Source: Sinomonas susongensis (GTDB lineage Bacteria; Actinomycetota; Actinomycetes; Actinomycetales; Micrococcaceae). From it: 64,000 nt of DNA. Position numbers and translations under genes: made by a program. The DNA lies in assembly GCF_005877005.1 (NCBI RefSeq), contig NZ_SSNH01000004.1:186001-250000 (forward strand), given 5' to 3'. Of the stretch, positions 24,411-31,712 are shown one piece after another. The stretch's first letter is position 1. The number at the start of each line of letters is the position of its first letter. The notes beneath the pieces are model-generated. The model did no database searches, was not told where the DNA came from, and saw nothing but the letters and a program-made list of their open reading frames with translations.

Positions 24411-25243
24411 TCGACGATCTCGCTCTCGTAGGGCTCGGTAGTGGGTTGCTGTTGGGATGGGGCGGCGGCCCGGATCCGGTCGAGGATGTGCTGGGGTGAT
24501 CCGGTGGCGCTGGCGTCGTCCCACGCTTTACGGAGGGCGACTTCGGGTTGCTGGGTGCGGAGCGCGAACTTGATCGCGGCGTCCGCCTGGGCCTCGTCCC
24601 ACGGCTTCGCGGGAGGCGCCGGCGGAGCTGGCGGCGCGGCCGCTGGGGCGTCGTCATGCTCGACTTCCTCGGCCTGCTTCTTGGCGAGCGCGGCGTCGGA
24701 CTTCGACCACAAGTAGGTGCCGACGCCGAACCGCATGGCGGCGTTGCGGAGCGCGTCGCCGATGACTTCCTTCGTGGCGTTCGCCCCGGACTTCGCCCCG
24801 GCGTCGCCGAACCCGATCCGGGTGTGCCCGAGGATGGTGAGCTTGATCCAGTACCCGCCGTCGCGGCTGATCGGGATGCCGTGCAGCTTCACGAGCCGCC
24901 CGGCCTCGGCGATCGCGTCGGGGGTGCCGTGCTGGTAGAGCGCGCCGACGGCGGCTGATGCCCACGCGGGGAGGTCTACGTGCATGAACTCGTAGTCCCA
25001 GAGCGGGTCGACTTCGTTTAGCCGGTCGGTGATGCCCGCGTGGCCGACGTAGTCGAGGTGCAGCGACCTCGCGTGGAAGCCGCCACAGAAGTGCCTGTCG
25101 GCGCTGTACTGGCGTCCGCGGGGCGTGTCCTCGCACGGGCCCCGGTTGTCGTCGTTCTTCCTGAGCTGCTTCGGCAGACGCTCGATCTCGTTGGGTGCGA
25201 ACGGGCGTCGGAGCTGTTCGAACGCGTCCTTCGGCTCAGTCAC
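24407..25243 (-). CDS. ERF/Rad52-like single-strand annealing protein
   Basis: 278 aa from the GTG after AGAGGAAGC. Residues 10-180 carry the annealing-protein pattern: FAPNEIERLPKQLRKN, DYVGHAGITDRLNEVDPLW, then SRDGGYWIKLTILGHTRIG and a conserved KEVIGDALRNAAMRFGVGTYLW, typical of the Rad52/Sak group. Residues about 190-230 form a Pro/Ala linker, and the C-terminus is a small helical domain. It would anneal phage ends during recombination-dependent replication. Confidence 0.85.
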   Translation of the reverse strand: MTEPKDAFEQLRRPFAPNEIERLPKQLRKNDDNRGPCEDTPRGRQYSADRHFCGGFHARSLHLDYVGHAGITDRLNEVDPLWDYEFMHVDLPAWASAAVGALYQHGTPDAIAEAGRLVKLHGIPISRDGGYWIKLTILGHTRIGFGDAGAKSGANATKEVIGDALRNAAMRFGVGTYLWSKSDAALAKKQAEEVEHDDAPAAAPPAPPAPPAKPWDEAQADAAIKFALRTQQPEVALRKAWDDASATGSPQHILDRIRAAAPSQQQPTTEPYESEIVE

Positions 25244-25514
25244 GGTGCTTCCTCTCGACGCGTTGCCAGACGGCTTGGGTGCCATGTCTGCGAGCGGGGT
25301 ATGTGGACCGCCGCCAACCGACATGGATGACAAGGCCCGCGGCCTTCGCGGCAGAGAACAGGCCTGCCCAGTCAGTCGACTTTGGCGGTTCGGCGATCAG
25401 ACCTCTGAGCTTGTCGGCGTGGAACTCCGTGCCGATCGGGTGGTTCTCGATGAACTCGAGTGCTTGCGCCCGCCACTCTTCCGAGGTGACCTCGAGGACG
25501 GCGGCCCTAGGCAT
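25236..25514 (-). CDS. Winged-helix-like phage protein
   Basis: 92 aa, MPRAAVLEVTSEEWRAQALE, ATG set by AGGAAGG. The C-terminal part (WAGLFSAAKAAGLVIHVGWR followed by TYPARRHGTQAVWQRV) is a pattern seen in many actinophage proteins encoded in early operons. It resembles a winged-helix DNA-binding core. Function unknown. Confidence 0.65.
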   Translation of the reverse strand: MPRAAVLEVTSEEWRAQALEFIENHPIGTEFHADKLRGLIAEPPKSTDWAGLFSAAKAAGLVIHVGWRRSTYPARRHGTQAVWQRVERKHRD

Positions 25515-25641
25515 TGGTGCCTTCCTCGTCCCAGGGCATGCAGATGAGGTCACGGACTAGGGGCAGGGATGGCAGCAACGCGAGCAGACCGGCACCGAGG
25601 AACAGTGCGGCGAGCATGGCGAGGATGAGGAACGCTGTCAT
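25507..25641 (-). CDS. Small membrane protein
   Basis: 44 codons, beginning MTAFLILAMLAALFLGAGLL after AAAGGAGA. The first 30 residues form one transmembrane helix; the rest is an acidic tail (CMPWDEEGTNA). The gene overlaps both neighbours slightly. Small single-helix proteins are frequent in actinophage early operons and some mediate superinfection effects. Confidence 0.6.
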   Translation of the reverse strand: MTAFLILAMLAALFLGAGLLALLPSLPLVRDLICMPWDEEGTNA

Positions 25642-25793
25642 CGGGGGTCTCCTTTCAGGGTCTGGTACTGGTAGAAGGCGACGCCGGCGGATTCGCCGAG
25701 GAAGTAGTGGACTTGCTCGGTAGTCATCCCGGTCGCGTCGAAGTCGACGATCTGGGGGAACTCGGCGGCGAGGATCTCTGCGGCGCGGGTCAT
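25638..25793 (-). CDS. Small phage protein
   Basis: 51 aa, MTRAAEILAAEFPQIVDFDA, with ATGA overlaps on both sides. Mostly helical and acidic. No family recognised; the coupled arrangement supports expression. Confidence 0.6.
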   Translation of the reverse strand: MTRAAEILAAEFPQIVDFDATGMTTEQVHYFLGESAGVAFYQYQTLKGDPR

Positions 25794-26281
25794 GGGGTGA
25801 CTTCGAGCTCGTCGGCGCCGAACAGCGACGAGTAGCCGTGGTGGTCGAGCTCGACCTCGATGGGGAGGTGCAGGCTGGGGTCGATGCTGACCACGCGGCC
25901 GGTGCAGTCGCGGAAGTCCACGCCTCGGTCCCCGTTGAATGCGGTGAAGCGGTTGCTGGTCACCAGGACTCGCGTGTCGACTTCGAAGCCGAGATCCTTG
26001 ATCGACTCGACGCGCAGCCTTGTGATGGCATCCGGGAAGTTGGCCGCGGACGTTATGTGGGTCGGATTGCCGAAGAGTGGGCTCTTGAATCGTGTGTCGT
26101 TGTGGGCTGCGCCGAGCAGCCACACGCCATCACGCTTGAAGATGCGGTTCCGCCAGTACCGTTCTCCGACTGGGAAGTAGTGGACAGGCTCGCTCTCGGC
26201 GTCGCTGCCGGTGGGCTCGGCGGGGTCGGTGTAGCCGATCGGGAGGGGCCCGACGGTCTCGGTGGTGTCGATGATGGTCAC
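25790..26281 (-). CDS. Phage protein of unknown function
   Basis: 163 aa from a GTG after AGGAGCTCAC. Early region, directly after a strong terminator hairpin at 26306-26325. The sequence includes PVHYFPVGERYWRNRIFKRD and a DPSLHLPIEVELDHHGYSS segment; it looks like a soluble alpha/beta protein without a recognised domain. Confidence 0.65.
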   Translation of the reverse strand: MTIIDTTETVGPLPIGYTDPAEPTGSDAESEPVHYFPVGERYWRNRIFKRDGVWLLGAAHNDTRFKSPLFGNPTHITSAANFPDAITRLRVESIKDLGFEVDTRVLVTSNRFTAFNGDRGVDFRDCTGRVVSIDPSLHLPIEVELDHHGYSSLFGADELEVTP

Positions 26282-26305
26282 GTGAGCTCCTGTGGGTACA
26301 GAAAA

Positions 26306-26325
26306 GGCCCGCACGTTGGCGGGCC
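26306..26325 (-). terminator. Rho-independent terminator inside early operon
   Basis: On the minus strand GGCCCGC CAACGT GCGGGCC is followed by TTTTCTGT, a textbook terminator. It sits between the gene at 26365 and the GTG at 26281, so it would limit transcription from the early promoter to the first few genes unless bypassed. No boxA-like antitermination sequence was recognised. Confidence 0.75.
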
Positions 26326-26364
26326 CGGGGTGTTGGTGTGGGGTGGTGCAGGTGTCCGAGGACG

Positions 26365-26616
26365 TCACGCTGCCTTGGCGAGCGAGCCGCGTTCGATGAG
26401 GTACTGGATGAGGACGTTGTCGGTTGCTTCCTCGCCGGTGGGGTCTTTGACTTCGCGGAAGTAGGCTTCGGCAGCGTTCGCGAACTGCTCGGCGCATTGC
26501 GAGAGCATCACGCCCTGTGCGATGCGGTGCGCTTCGCGGGAGCTGATCGGATCGCCGAAGTCGGCGTGCATCTGACGGATGGTGTTCTTGAGCTGGACGA
26601 AAGGGATTGAGGGCAT
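26365..26616 (-). CDS. Small early phage protein
   Basis: 83 aa, MPSIPFVQLKNTIRQMHADF, with an AAAGG site. Helical, containing REAHRIAQGVMLSQCAEQF and a C-terminal NVLIQYLIERGSLAKAA. It is the third gene of the lytic early operon, before the terminator at 26306-26325. No family is recognised. Confidence 0.65.
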   Translation of the reverse strand: MPSIPFVQLKNTIRQMHADFGDPISSREAHRIAQGVMLSQCAEQFANAAEAYFREVKDPTGEEATDNVLIQYLIERGSLAKAA

Positions 26617-26703
26617 GGCGAAGTACCTTTCTCCGGCCCCCGTAACGGGGCCTGCCGCCAAACGACGGTCTTTCGGGTGTGCGAGGGTGGGTGCCCGACT
26701 GGG

Positions 26704-26940
26704 CTAGCTGGCCCGCATGAGGCGGGCGATGCGTTCTTTCTGGTTGCGCGGGTCGCGCTTGGGAGTGGCCGTCTTGTTCCGGGTGAATTCGCTGACGGCG
26801 GCCGGGGTAATGCGGAGGTTGCGGCCAACGCGGGTCGCCTGGAGCTTTCCGGCGCGGATCGCGTTGTAGATCGTCTTGTCTGACTTGAACCGGAGAATCT
26901 GCCTCACTTCGGAGACGGTGAGATAGGTTTCCTGTTCCAT
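26704..26940 (-). CDS. Excisionase-like HTH protein
   Basis: 78 aa, MEQETYLTVSEVRQILRFKS then TIYNAIRAGKLQATRVGRNL and ITPAAVSEF: the HTH_17/MerR-like winged helix of excisionases and related DNA-binding proteins. The C-terminus is very basic. It is encoded one base after the Cro-like gene. It could act with an integrase as recombination directionality factor, or as an early regulator. Confidence 0.75.
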   Translation of the reverse strand: MEQETYLTVSEVRQILRFKSDKTIYNAIRAGKLQATRVGRNLRITPAAVSEFTRNKTATPKRDPRNQKERIARLMRAS

Positions 26941-26941
26941 G

Positions 26942-27187
26942 TCAGGCCGCCAGATCCTTGGGGATGAGCACTTCGGGTGCAATGCCGAGGACTCGGCTGA
27001 TGCGGAGGAATTCGCGCATGTTGAGTGGCCGGGAGCCTTTGATGCTGCGTTGGAGGTTGGATCGGCTGATGCCTGTTGCTTCGGCGAGTGCGAGGACGCT
27101 GATGCTCTTGATGAGCAGGGCTTCCGCGATCCGGTTTCCGACGGCTACGTCGTTCGGGTCCAGTGCGGTATTTGGAGGATTGCTCAT
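26942..27187 (-). CDS. XRE-family regulator, Cro-like
   Basis: 81 aa. The HTH is LALAEATGISRSNLQRSIKG, followed by NMREFLRISRVLGIAPEVLI. It is the first gene of the leftward (lytic) operon and is divergent from a second XRE gene at 27363, the usual place of Cro. The 175-base gap between them holds palindromic operators. Confidence 0.82.
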   Translation of the reverse strand: MSNPPNTALDPNDVAVGNRIAEALLIKSISVLALAEATGISRSNLQRSIKGSRPLNMREFLRISRVLGIAPEVLIPKDLAA

Positions 27188-27362
27188 ATGGGTACTGTAC
27201 TTGCTCGTTTGGGTAATGACAAGGGTGGGATTCGCGAGTGCAGGAGGGGCTGTACTCAGTTGGGTGCACTGGAAGTACCTATAGGCCCAGACCTGCTTGC
27301 TTCGGTAATCTGATTACCGATAGCCATTGCTATTCGTCCAAACGATGGAGTAACTTACCCAC
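27188..27362. promoter_or_regulatory. Divergent immunity operator region
   Basis: Three dyads are visible: GTAC T GTAC at 27192-27200 next to the Cro-like start, a perfect 19-base palindrome TCGGTAATC T GATTACCGA at 27302-27320, and GTAA C TTAC near 27350, ten bases before the repressor start. They share (G)GTA half-sites around a single central base. A related half-site GGGTAATGAC occurs near 27211. The layout resembles OR-type multi-operator control of a lysis-lysogeny switch. Confidence 0.7.
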
Positions 27363-27602
27363 ATGAGCAACGACGACGCGCTCGAAGCGGCGATCCAGAA
27401 GCAGATCCTGGTCGAGCTTCTCGAGCACGACATGACGCAGGAGGATCTTGCGGAGAAGCTGGGGACGACGCCGGCCACCCTGAACCGGTACATCAAGGGT
27501 CATCGGTCGATGCCCATGAGCACCTTCTTCAAGGTGGCCGACGCGTTGGGTCTATCGCAGGTCGAGTTGCTTCAGCGAGCCGTCGCACGCCTCGGCAAGT
27601 AG
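27363..27602 (+). CDS. XRE-family immunity repressor candidate
   Basis: 79 aa, with HTH MTQEDLAEKLGTTPATLNRY and MPMSTFFKVADALGLSQVEL. It is transcribed away from the lytic genes, as expected for the lysogenic repressor. It is short, lacking the C-terminal dimerisation/cleavage domain of CI-type repressors, like several single-domain actinophage repressors. The palindrome at 27302-27320 is its likely main operator. Confidence 0.78.
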   Translation: MSNDDALEAAIQKQILVELLEHDMTQEDLAEKLGTTPATLNRYIKGHRSMPMSTFFKVADALGLSQVELLQRAVARLGK

Positions 27603-28013
27603 CTCGATCGGGTCGCGCCCGTTCCTGCGCGCAACCCTGAGGAAGTCCGCCACAGTGTGGATTCCCTGCTCCGATAGCTTCGTCGCGATGTAGCTCATCT
27701 CCCCAACTTTCCCAAATGCGCGGTGCTCTGTGAGCAGGTTCCTGAGAGGAACCTGACAAAGCTGAGTGTTACCTGACAATGATGCGGCTGGGATCCGACA
27801 TTCCTCGAAACGGGGGAGTGTCGGCCGGGCGAGTCGGGTCTTAGGTCCCGGCCGGGCTGGTCTGTCCGGGGCAGGGGCATGATGGGGCGACGCCACTCGG
27901 GGCGCGTTGAAATTTCAACGGGTGGGGTTCCTGACGGGGGTGCAGCACTACCCAAGGTTCCTGTCAAGTCCCCCGGGATTTCAATGGTTTTCGCGTGATT
28001 CCGGAGGTGGGGT
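27603..28013. other. Gap between immunity region and attachment site
   Basis: About 410 bases with no confident gene. A minus-strand frame at 27552-27698 (48 codons, MSYIATKLSEQGIHTVADFL) overlaps the repressor gene end and is doubtful. Just before the att core, the stretch 27970-28013 is partly similar to 38831-38872 (shared GGTTTTCG, T.TTCCGG and GG.TGGG). This suggests related attP arms in the two elements. Confidence 0.5.
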
Positions 28014-28041
28014 AGGTGGTTCGAATCCCCTTACCTCCACC
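28014..28041 (+). repeat. Attachment site core, copy 1 (tRNA/tmRNA-type 3' end)
   Basis: 28 bases identical to 38873-38900. The core contains the T-arm signature GGTTCGAATCC and an acceptor-type end TACCTCCACC, but no complete tRNA or tmRNA precedes it. This is what remains when elements integrate successively into the 3' end of a tRNA/tmRNA gene. It would be the junction between the prophage to the left and the integrase-bearing element to the right. Confidence 0.85.
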
Positions 28042-28044
28042 GTG

Positions 28045-28073
28045 AGAGGCCCGGAATTCCGGGCCTCTTTTCT
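28045..28073 (+). terminator. Terminator after att copy 1
   Basis: A perfect 24-base palindrome (arms AGAGGCCCGGAA / TTCCGGGCCTCT, 28045-28068) followed by TTTCTTT. An almost identical terminator follows the second att copy. The element apparently carries its own version of the tRNA gene terminator, which would restore transcription ending after integration. Confidence 0.85.
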
Positions 28074-28153
28074 TTGCCCCGGACGTGGGGCCCCGAAAAC
28101 CGGACGTGGCGAGGCTAGGATCGTCCCCAAACGGCGCAACCGGAGGGGGACGG

Positions 28154-29266
28154 ATGGCATTCATCAGGGCGAGGACATGGAAGAACGGTCGTGTGGTCTA
28201 CACCGTGCGGTGGAACGATCCCGACTCCCACCTCTCAGAGGATTCCCTGCAGTTCGACACCGAGCCCGAGGCTGAGGCCTTCAAGCGGATCATCGAAGCC
28301 AACGGCGGCCGGCTCGCACTCGCCGAGAAGGTCATCGAGCAGGCCACCGTGGACGGCCCGACGCTCGCCGAGGCAGTGCAGACCCACATCGATCACATCA
28401 CCGGGGCAACGGCATACACAGTGAAGCGCTACCGGGACTACCTACGCCTCCACATCGAGAAGTCGCCGATCGGCGCCAGGAAGATCAAGGGCCTCCGCGG
28501 CAACGACCTGCGGGCGTGGATCGTCTGGATGGAGAAGCGAGGCAAGAAGCCCAAGACGGTCTCCAACGTCTTCGGGCTCATCTCATCCACGCTCATCGGT
28601 GCGGCTCGCGAGGGCTTCATCCCAGCGAACCCATGCGCCGGTGTGCGCCTTCCCAAACGCGACGTGGCCGGCGACGACGGCGAGATGACCAACGAGGACT
28701 TCCATAAGATCCGGGACGCGATCGACCCGCACTTCCAGCCGTTCCTGGACTTCCTGCGCGGCTCCGGCGTGCGCTACTCCGAAGCGACCGCCCTGTTGGC
28801 CGACGACTTCAAGCTCGACGTGGCAATCCCGATCGTCCGGATAATTAAGGTATGGAAGCAGAACGACGACGGAACTTGGTACATCGGACCTCCCAAGACC
28901 GCCAAGGGCAAGCGGACGATCTCGCTCGCGCCGTCGACCGTCGCCGCCGTCCGCCCACTTGTCGAGACAGCAGGCGCGGGCACGGTCTTCCGCATGAAGC
29001 GTGGCGGTGTCATGACGCCGCAGGCGTTCTACAACCGAGCATGGCAAGCCTCGCGCAGGGCCGTCGGGCTCGAGGACAAAGTCACAGTGCACTCGATCCG
29101 GCACCTCCACGCCGCCATCATGCTCGGGGCTGGCATGGACATGTACGAGCTCTCGCGCCGTATGGGGCACGAATCCGTGCAGATGACCGTCGAACTCTAC
29201 TCGCATCTCCTCCCCGACGCGCACTTCCGCGGCGCCGAGGTCGCGCAGAAGGCCCTCGAGCTGTAA
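28154..29266 (+). CDS. int: Tyrosine integrase
   Basis: 370 aa, MAFIRARTWKNGRVVYTVRW, ATG preceded by GGAGGGGG. Residues 1-60 are a beta-rich arm-binding part, about 70-165 a SAM-like core-binding domain, and about 175-370 the catalytic domain. All active-site residues are seen: R207 in GSGVRYSEA, lysine near 251-253, H313 and R316 in HSIRHLH, H339 in MGHES, and nucleophile Y349 in TVELYSHLLPD. It lies 112 bases from att copy 1. It probably recombines the 28-base tRNA/tmRNA core. Confidence 0.93.
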   Translation: MAFIRARTWKNGRVVYTVRWNDPDSHLSEDSLQFDTEPEAEAFKRIIEANGGRLALAEKVIEQATVDGPTLAEAVQTHIDHITGATAYTVKRYRDYLRLHIEKSPIGARKIKGLRGNDLRAWIVWMEKRGKKPKTVSNVFGLISSTLIGAAREGFIPANPCAGVRLPKRDVAGDDGEMTNEDFHKIRDAIDPHFQPFLDFLRGSGVRYSEATALLADDFKLDVAIPIVRIIKVWKQNDDGTWYIGPPKTAKGKRTISLAPSTVAAVRPLVETAGAGTVFRMKRGGVMTPQAFYNRAWQASRRAVGLEDKVTVHSIRHLHAAIMLGAGMDMYELSRRMGHESVQMTVELYSHLLPDAHFRGAEVAQKALEL

Positions 29267-29548
29267 GTCACGGCACGAACGGTCGTCCTCCCACGATGGC
29301 CGTGGCTGGTCCTTGATCCACCGCTGCATGTCCCGCGCGTTTTGCTGTTCGAGCATGATGCGATCCTTGCTGAGCCGGGTGCAGATCCCGGAGACGCGGC
29401 AGTAGCGACGAAGCTCATCCTGGGTCAGCCCCACGACGAGGGCTATCTCTTCCGGCGGTGGGTCGACCGACACGCAGGCCGTCTGTCAACAGGGCGCAGT
29501 TAAATTTTGGTGTAATAATATGACAGGTGCGTCCTTGAGAGGGGTTAC
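29267..29548. promoter_or_regulatory. Intergenic region with AT-rich promoter
   Basis: On the plus strand an extended -10-like TGTAATAAT (29511-29519) precedes the ATG at 29549. Inverted half-sites CTGTCA (29483-29488) and TGACAG (29521-29526) flank it and are a candidate operator for the XRE protein of the operon. The minus strand has an open frame beginning near 29473 (MSVDPPPEEIALVVGLTQDE) whose first about 69 codons look gene-like before it runs antisense through the integrase; it may be a truncated gene, and it is not called. Confidence 0.5.
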
Positions 29549-30193
29549 ATGACAACGATCGACCTACCGTTCGCCCGCGATCTGCACGCGCGGCTGCTGC
29601 CACTGACGGAGCCACTTCACGAGGCCTTTGCCTTCGCTCACTCCGAAGTAAGGAAGCACCTGCCGACCTATCGGAACGCGGGCCGGCTTGCACATCTGCA
29701 ATCCGCCCTGATCCGAGCCGCCGTCCGCGAGAGCCTGTCCTTCACCGAGTTGGGTGACTGGAGACTCGAGGGGGACCCCAACCTCATGGGCCAGCTCCGG
29801 TTCGACCACGCTGACGGCCAAGTCCGACTGCGAATGCTCAAAGCCACCCGCCCATCCCGAGTCCCCCACGCAGGAAGCAACACAGCGCGGCGCGCGTTTT
29901 GGCGCAACCAGCCCATGCTGGACTTCGAGCAGCTCGAGCTCGAAGTGCCCACGTGCCACAACCTCTTGCTCCTGTGGTCGCCGTCGGAAGACGGCGTCTA
30001 CGACCTCAAGGTCGCGCGCCCCCTCGTCCCCGGAAGGTTTCGGGGCACGGTCAGCACGGACTTCATGATGGACCTCGCCCCGACTAGGACTTTGTTCGAG
30101 ATGTTGGAGTTCCCGGGCGAGGACTACGAAGACGAAGACCTGTTTGAAACCGAGGTCGAGGAGGAGATCGAGGATGGTTCTGGAGCAGGGTAA
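29549..30193 (+). CDS. Partner protein of XRE-ImmA peptidase
   Basis: 214 aa, MTTIDLPFARDLHARLLPLT, after GAGAGGGG. It has a helical N-terminal half (ALIRAAVRESLSFTELGDW), a central beta-rich part (QLRFDHADGQVRLRMLKATR), and a strongly acidic C-terminus (EDYEDEDLFETEVEEEIED). Its end overlaps the next gene by 20 bases, so the two are coupled. Two-gene units of an orphan protein followed by an XRE-ImmA/IrrE peptidase are known as toxin-antitoxin or defence loci; the orphan is usually the partner whose level the peptidase controls. No enzymatic motif is visible. Confidence 0.75.
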   Translation: MTTIDLPFARDLHARLLPLTEPLHEAFAFAHSEVRKHLPTYRNAGRLAHLQSALIRAAVRESLSFTELGDWRLEGDPNLMGQLRFDHADGQVRLRMLKATRPSRVPHAGSNTARRAFWRNQPMLDFEQLELEVPTCHNLLLLWSPSEDGVYDLKVARPLVPGRFRGTVSTDFMMDLAPTRTLFEMLEFPGEDYEDEDLFETEVEEEIEDGSGAG

Positions 30194-31286
30194 CCGGCTG
30201 CTGACTCTGCGGAACCTGCTCGGACTCAGCCAAGCGCAGCTGTCGCAGGACACCGGAATCAGCCAGGCCCAAATCTCTCTCATGGAGCGTGGCCTTCGGA
30301 CTCTCACGCCTGACGCCGTCGCCGCGATCTGCCTTGCGACGAAGACTCCCGCTACGTTCTTCGAGCAGGCTTCTCTCGGGCTCCTCGAGCCGCTGTCCTT
30401 CAGGAAGATGGCCTCCGCCTCTGGCCTGGCTGCCGTGACGGCTCGCTTTGGTGAAATCGAACGAGTTGCGAACGCCCTCGGGAAGCTCGTCGAGTTCCCG
30501 ATGCCCCAACTGCCCTATGCCGACACAGACGCTTCGGTGGTCGACATCGAGGAACTCGCCCAGGCAACGCGCAGTGCTATAGGGCTTGATCAAGAGTCAC
30601 CAATTCTCAACCTGACACGGGCCTTGGAACGCAAGGGGGTCGCAGTTGCTCCACTGGGACATGCGGGTGAAGGCCTGCTCACTAAGCACGATGGGATCTC
30701 TCGTCCATCTCCTCATCCGTCCCGGCCCCTCATCACCTACGTCGAGGGACTGTCAGGAGACCGACTGCGCTTCACTAAGGCCCACGAGCTCGGCCACATA
30801 GTGCTCCACAGTCGCCGGCTCCAGCTCGACGAGAGAGTCAAGGAGAAGGAGGCCCACCGTTTTGCCAGGGCGCTCCTAATCCCGATTACAGTCCTGAGGG
30901 AATGCGTGGATGACTCCTTGAGCCTCAACGGCTTCCTCAAACTCAAGGCTCAATGGGGGCTGTCAGTTCAGGCCATCATTACCCACGCCTACTACGCTGG
31001 AAGACTGTCAGAGACACGCCGAAAATCGCTCATGGTGCAACTGTCGTACAAGGGCTGGCGGAAGGAAGAGCCTGTAACCGTCCGCCCCGAGAAACCGATC
31101 CTGCTGCGCCAAATGCTGGTGAGGAGCTTCGGCAAAGCCCCGTACATGAAGGCCTCGCATGCGCTCGGAGTCGCGCCAGAGTTCCTGCGCGCATGGGCGC
31201 CGGGGGCTCCGGACACGGCCCCGGTTGCCACAACTGAGGCTGCGGTTGGCTCGAACGTCGTCCCGCTCTTTGCGTCGCGAACATGA
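30174..31286 (+). CDS. XRE regulator fused to ImmA/IrrE metallopeptidase
   Basis: 370 aa. Residues 1-65 are an XRE helix-turn-helix (LTLRNLLGLSQAQLSQDTGI, SLMERGLRTLTP). Residues about 180-260 are a COG2856/DUF955 metallopeptidase with zinc motif HELGH (204-208) in FTKAHELGHIVLHS, and EAHRFARALLIP further on. The C-terminal 80 residues are variable. It overlaps the upstream gene. The fusion probably binds the inverted repeat around 29483-29526 and cleaves or senses a protein, as ImmA and IrrE do. Confidence 0.9.
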   Translation: MVLEQGNRLLTLRNLLGLSQAQLSQDTGISQAQISLMERGLRTLTPDAVAAICLATKTPATFFEQASLGLLEPLSFRKMASASGLAAVTARFGEIERVANALGKLVEFPMPQLPYADTDASVVDIEELAQATRSAIGLDQESPILNLTRALERKGVAVAPLGHAGEGLLTKHDGISRPSPHPSRPLITYVEGLSGDRLRFTKAHELGHIVLHSRRLQLDERVKEKEAHRFARALLIPITVLRECVDDSLSLNGFLKLKAQWGLSVQAIITHAYYAGRLSETRRKSLMVQLSYKGWRKEEPVTVRPEKPILLRQMLVRSFGKAPYMKASHALGVAPEFLRAWAPGAPDTAPVATTEAAVGSNVVPLFASRT

Positions 31287-31400
31287 GCCAAGTCGGTGCG
31301 CTCAATGAGCCTTCGTCCTCAAGCTCGTCGAGAAGGTTAAGCCGCTCGTGGAGAACAGTCCGGCATTCCACATTCCACGAGTGGTTCTGGACCAATCCTC

Positions 31401-31475
31401 GTGACGCCACTCACCATCGACCGGTACTCGCGCCTGATGCCGGACGCTCATTTCCGCGCTGCTGAGATTGGCACA
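31401..31475 (+). pseudogene. Integrase C-terminal remnant
   Basis: The frame starting at the GTG at 31401 reads TPLTIDRYSRLMPDAHFRAA then EI, closely matching the C-terminus of the intact integrase (TVELYSHLLPDAHFRGAEVA), including the catalytic tyrosine. The frame then runs on into unrelated sequence. No upstream integrase sequence precedes it. It is a fossil of a second tyrosine recombinase and marks an old junction within the cargo region. Confidence 0.75.
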
Positions 31476-31712
31476 GCGAGCGCTCCGTGTGTCATGGGTG
31501 CGAGCTATTCGAATGGATCACCACATCATCGGCTTAGCACCGCCGTGTCATCGCATGTGACTTCCTGTGGCAACCTCCACGTCGGTTCAGCGTCAATGCG
31601 CTGGATATGCTTGTCAAATCGGCTTGCTCGGTTTCCGTTCGACTAGGTGTGGAGTGGTTGATGCGGAGGTAGTTTTGGTTTGTCCCGAACAGGGGCCAGA
31701 AACGGGGGACAG

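Larger units (their letters stand above)
1..28041. mobile_element. Siphovirus prophage, left end outside the window
   Basis: A continuous block with the typical siphovirus order: immunity switch, early and DNA-metabolism genes, small and large terminase, portal, MuF, scaffold, capsid, connectors, tail tube, chaperones, tape measure and distal tail genes. Nearly all genes lie on the minus strand and overlap by 1-8 bases. The right boundary is placed at the tRNA-like 3' end at 28014-28041. Lysis genes and the other attachment site are not visible and should lie left of position 1. Structural genes look intact, so the prophage could be functional, but no integrase was found inside this block; the nearest one is at 28154, just beyond the putative att site. 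Confidence 0.93.

Noticed and set aside
27552-27698. Possible 48-codon gene opposite the repressor end
   Set aside because: It overlaps the repressor gene on the other strand, has a poorly spaced ribosome binding site, and resembles no family.
28583-29473. Long minus-strand frame through the integrase gene
   Set aside because: The main part is antisense to the intact integrase. Only the first about 69 codons (29266-29473) might be a remnant; too weak to call.
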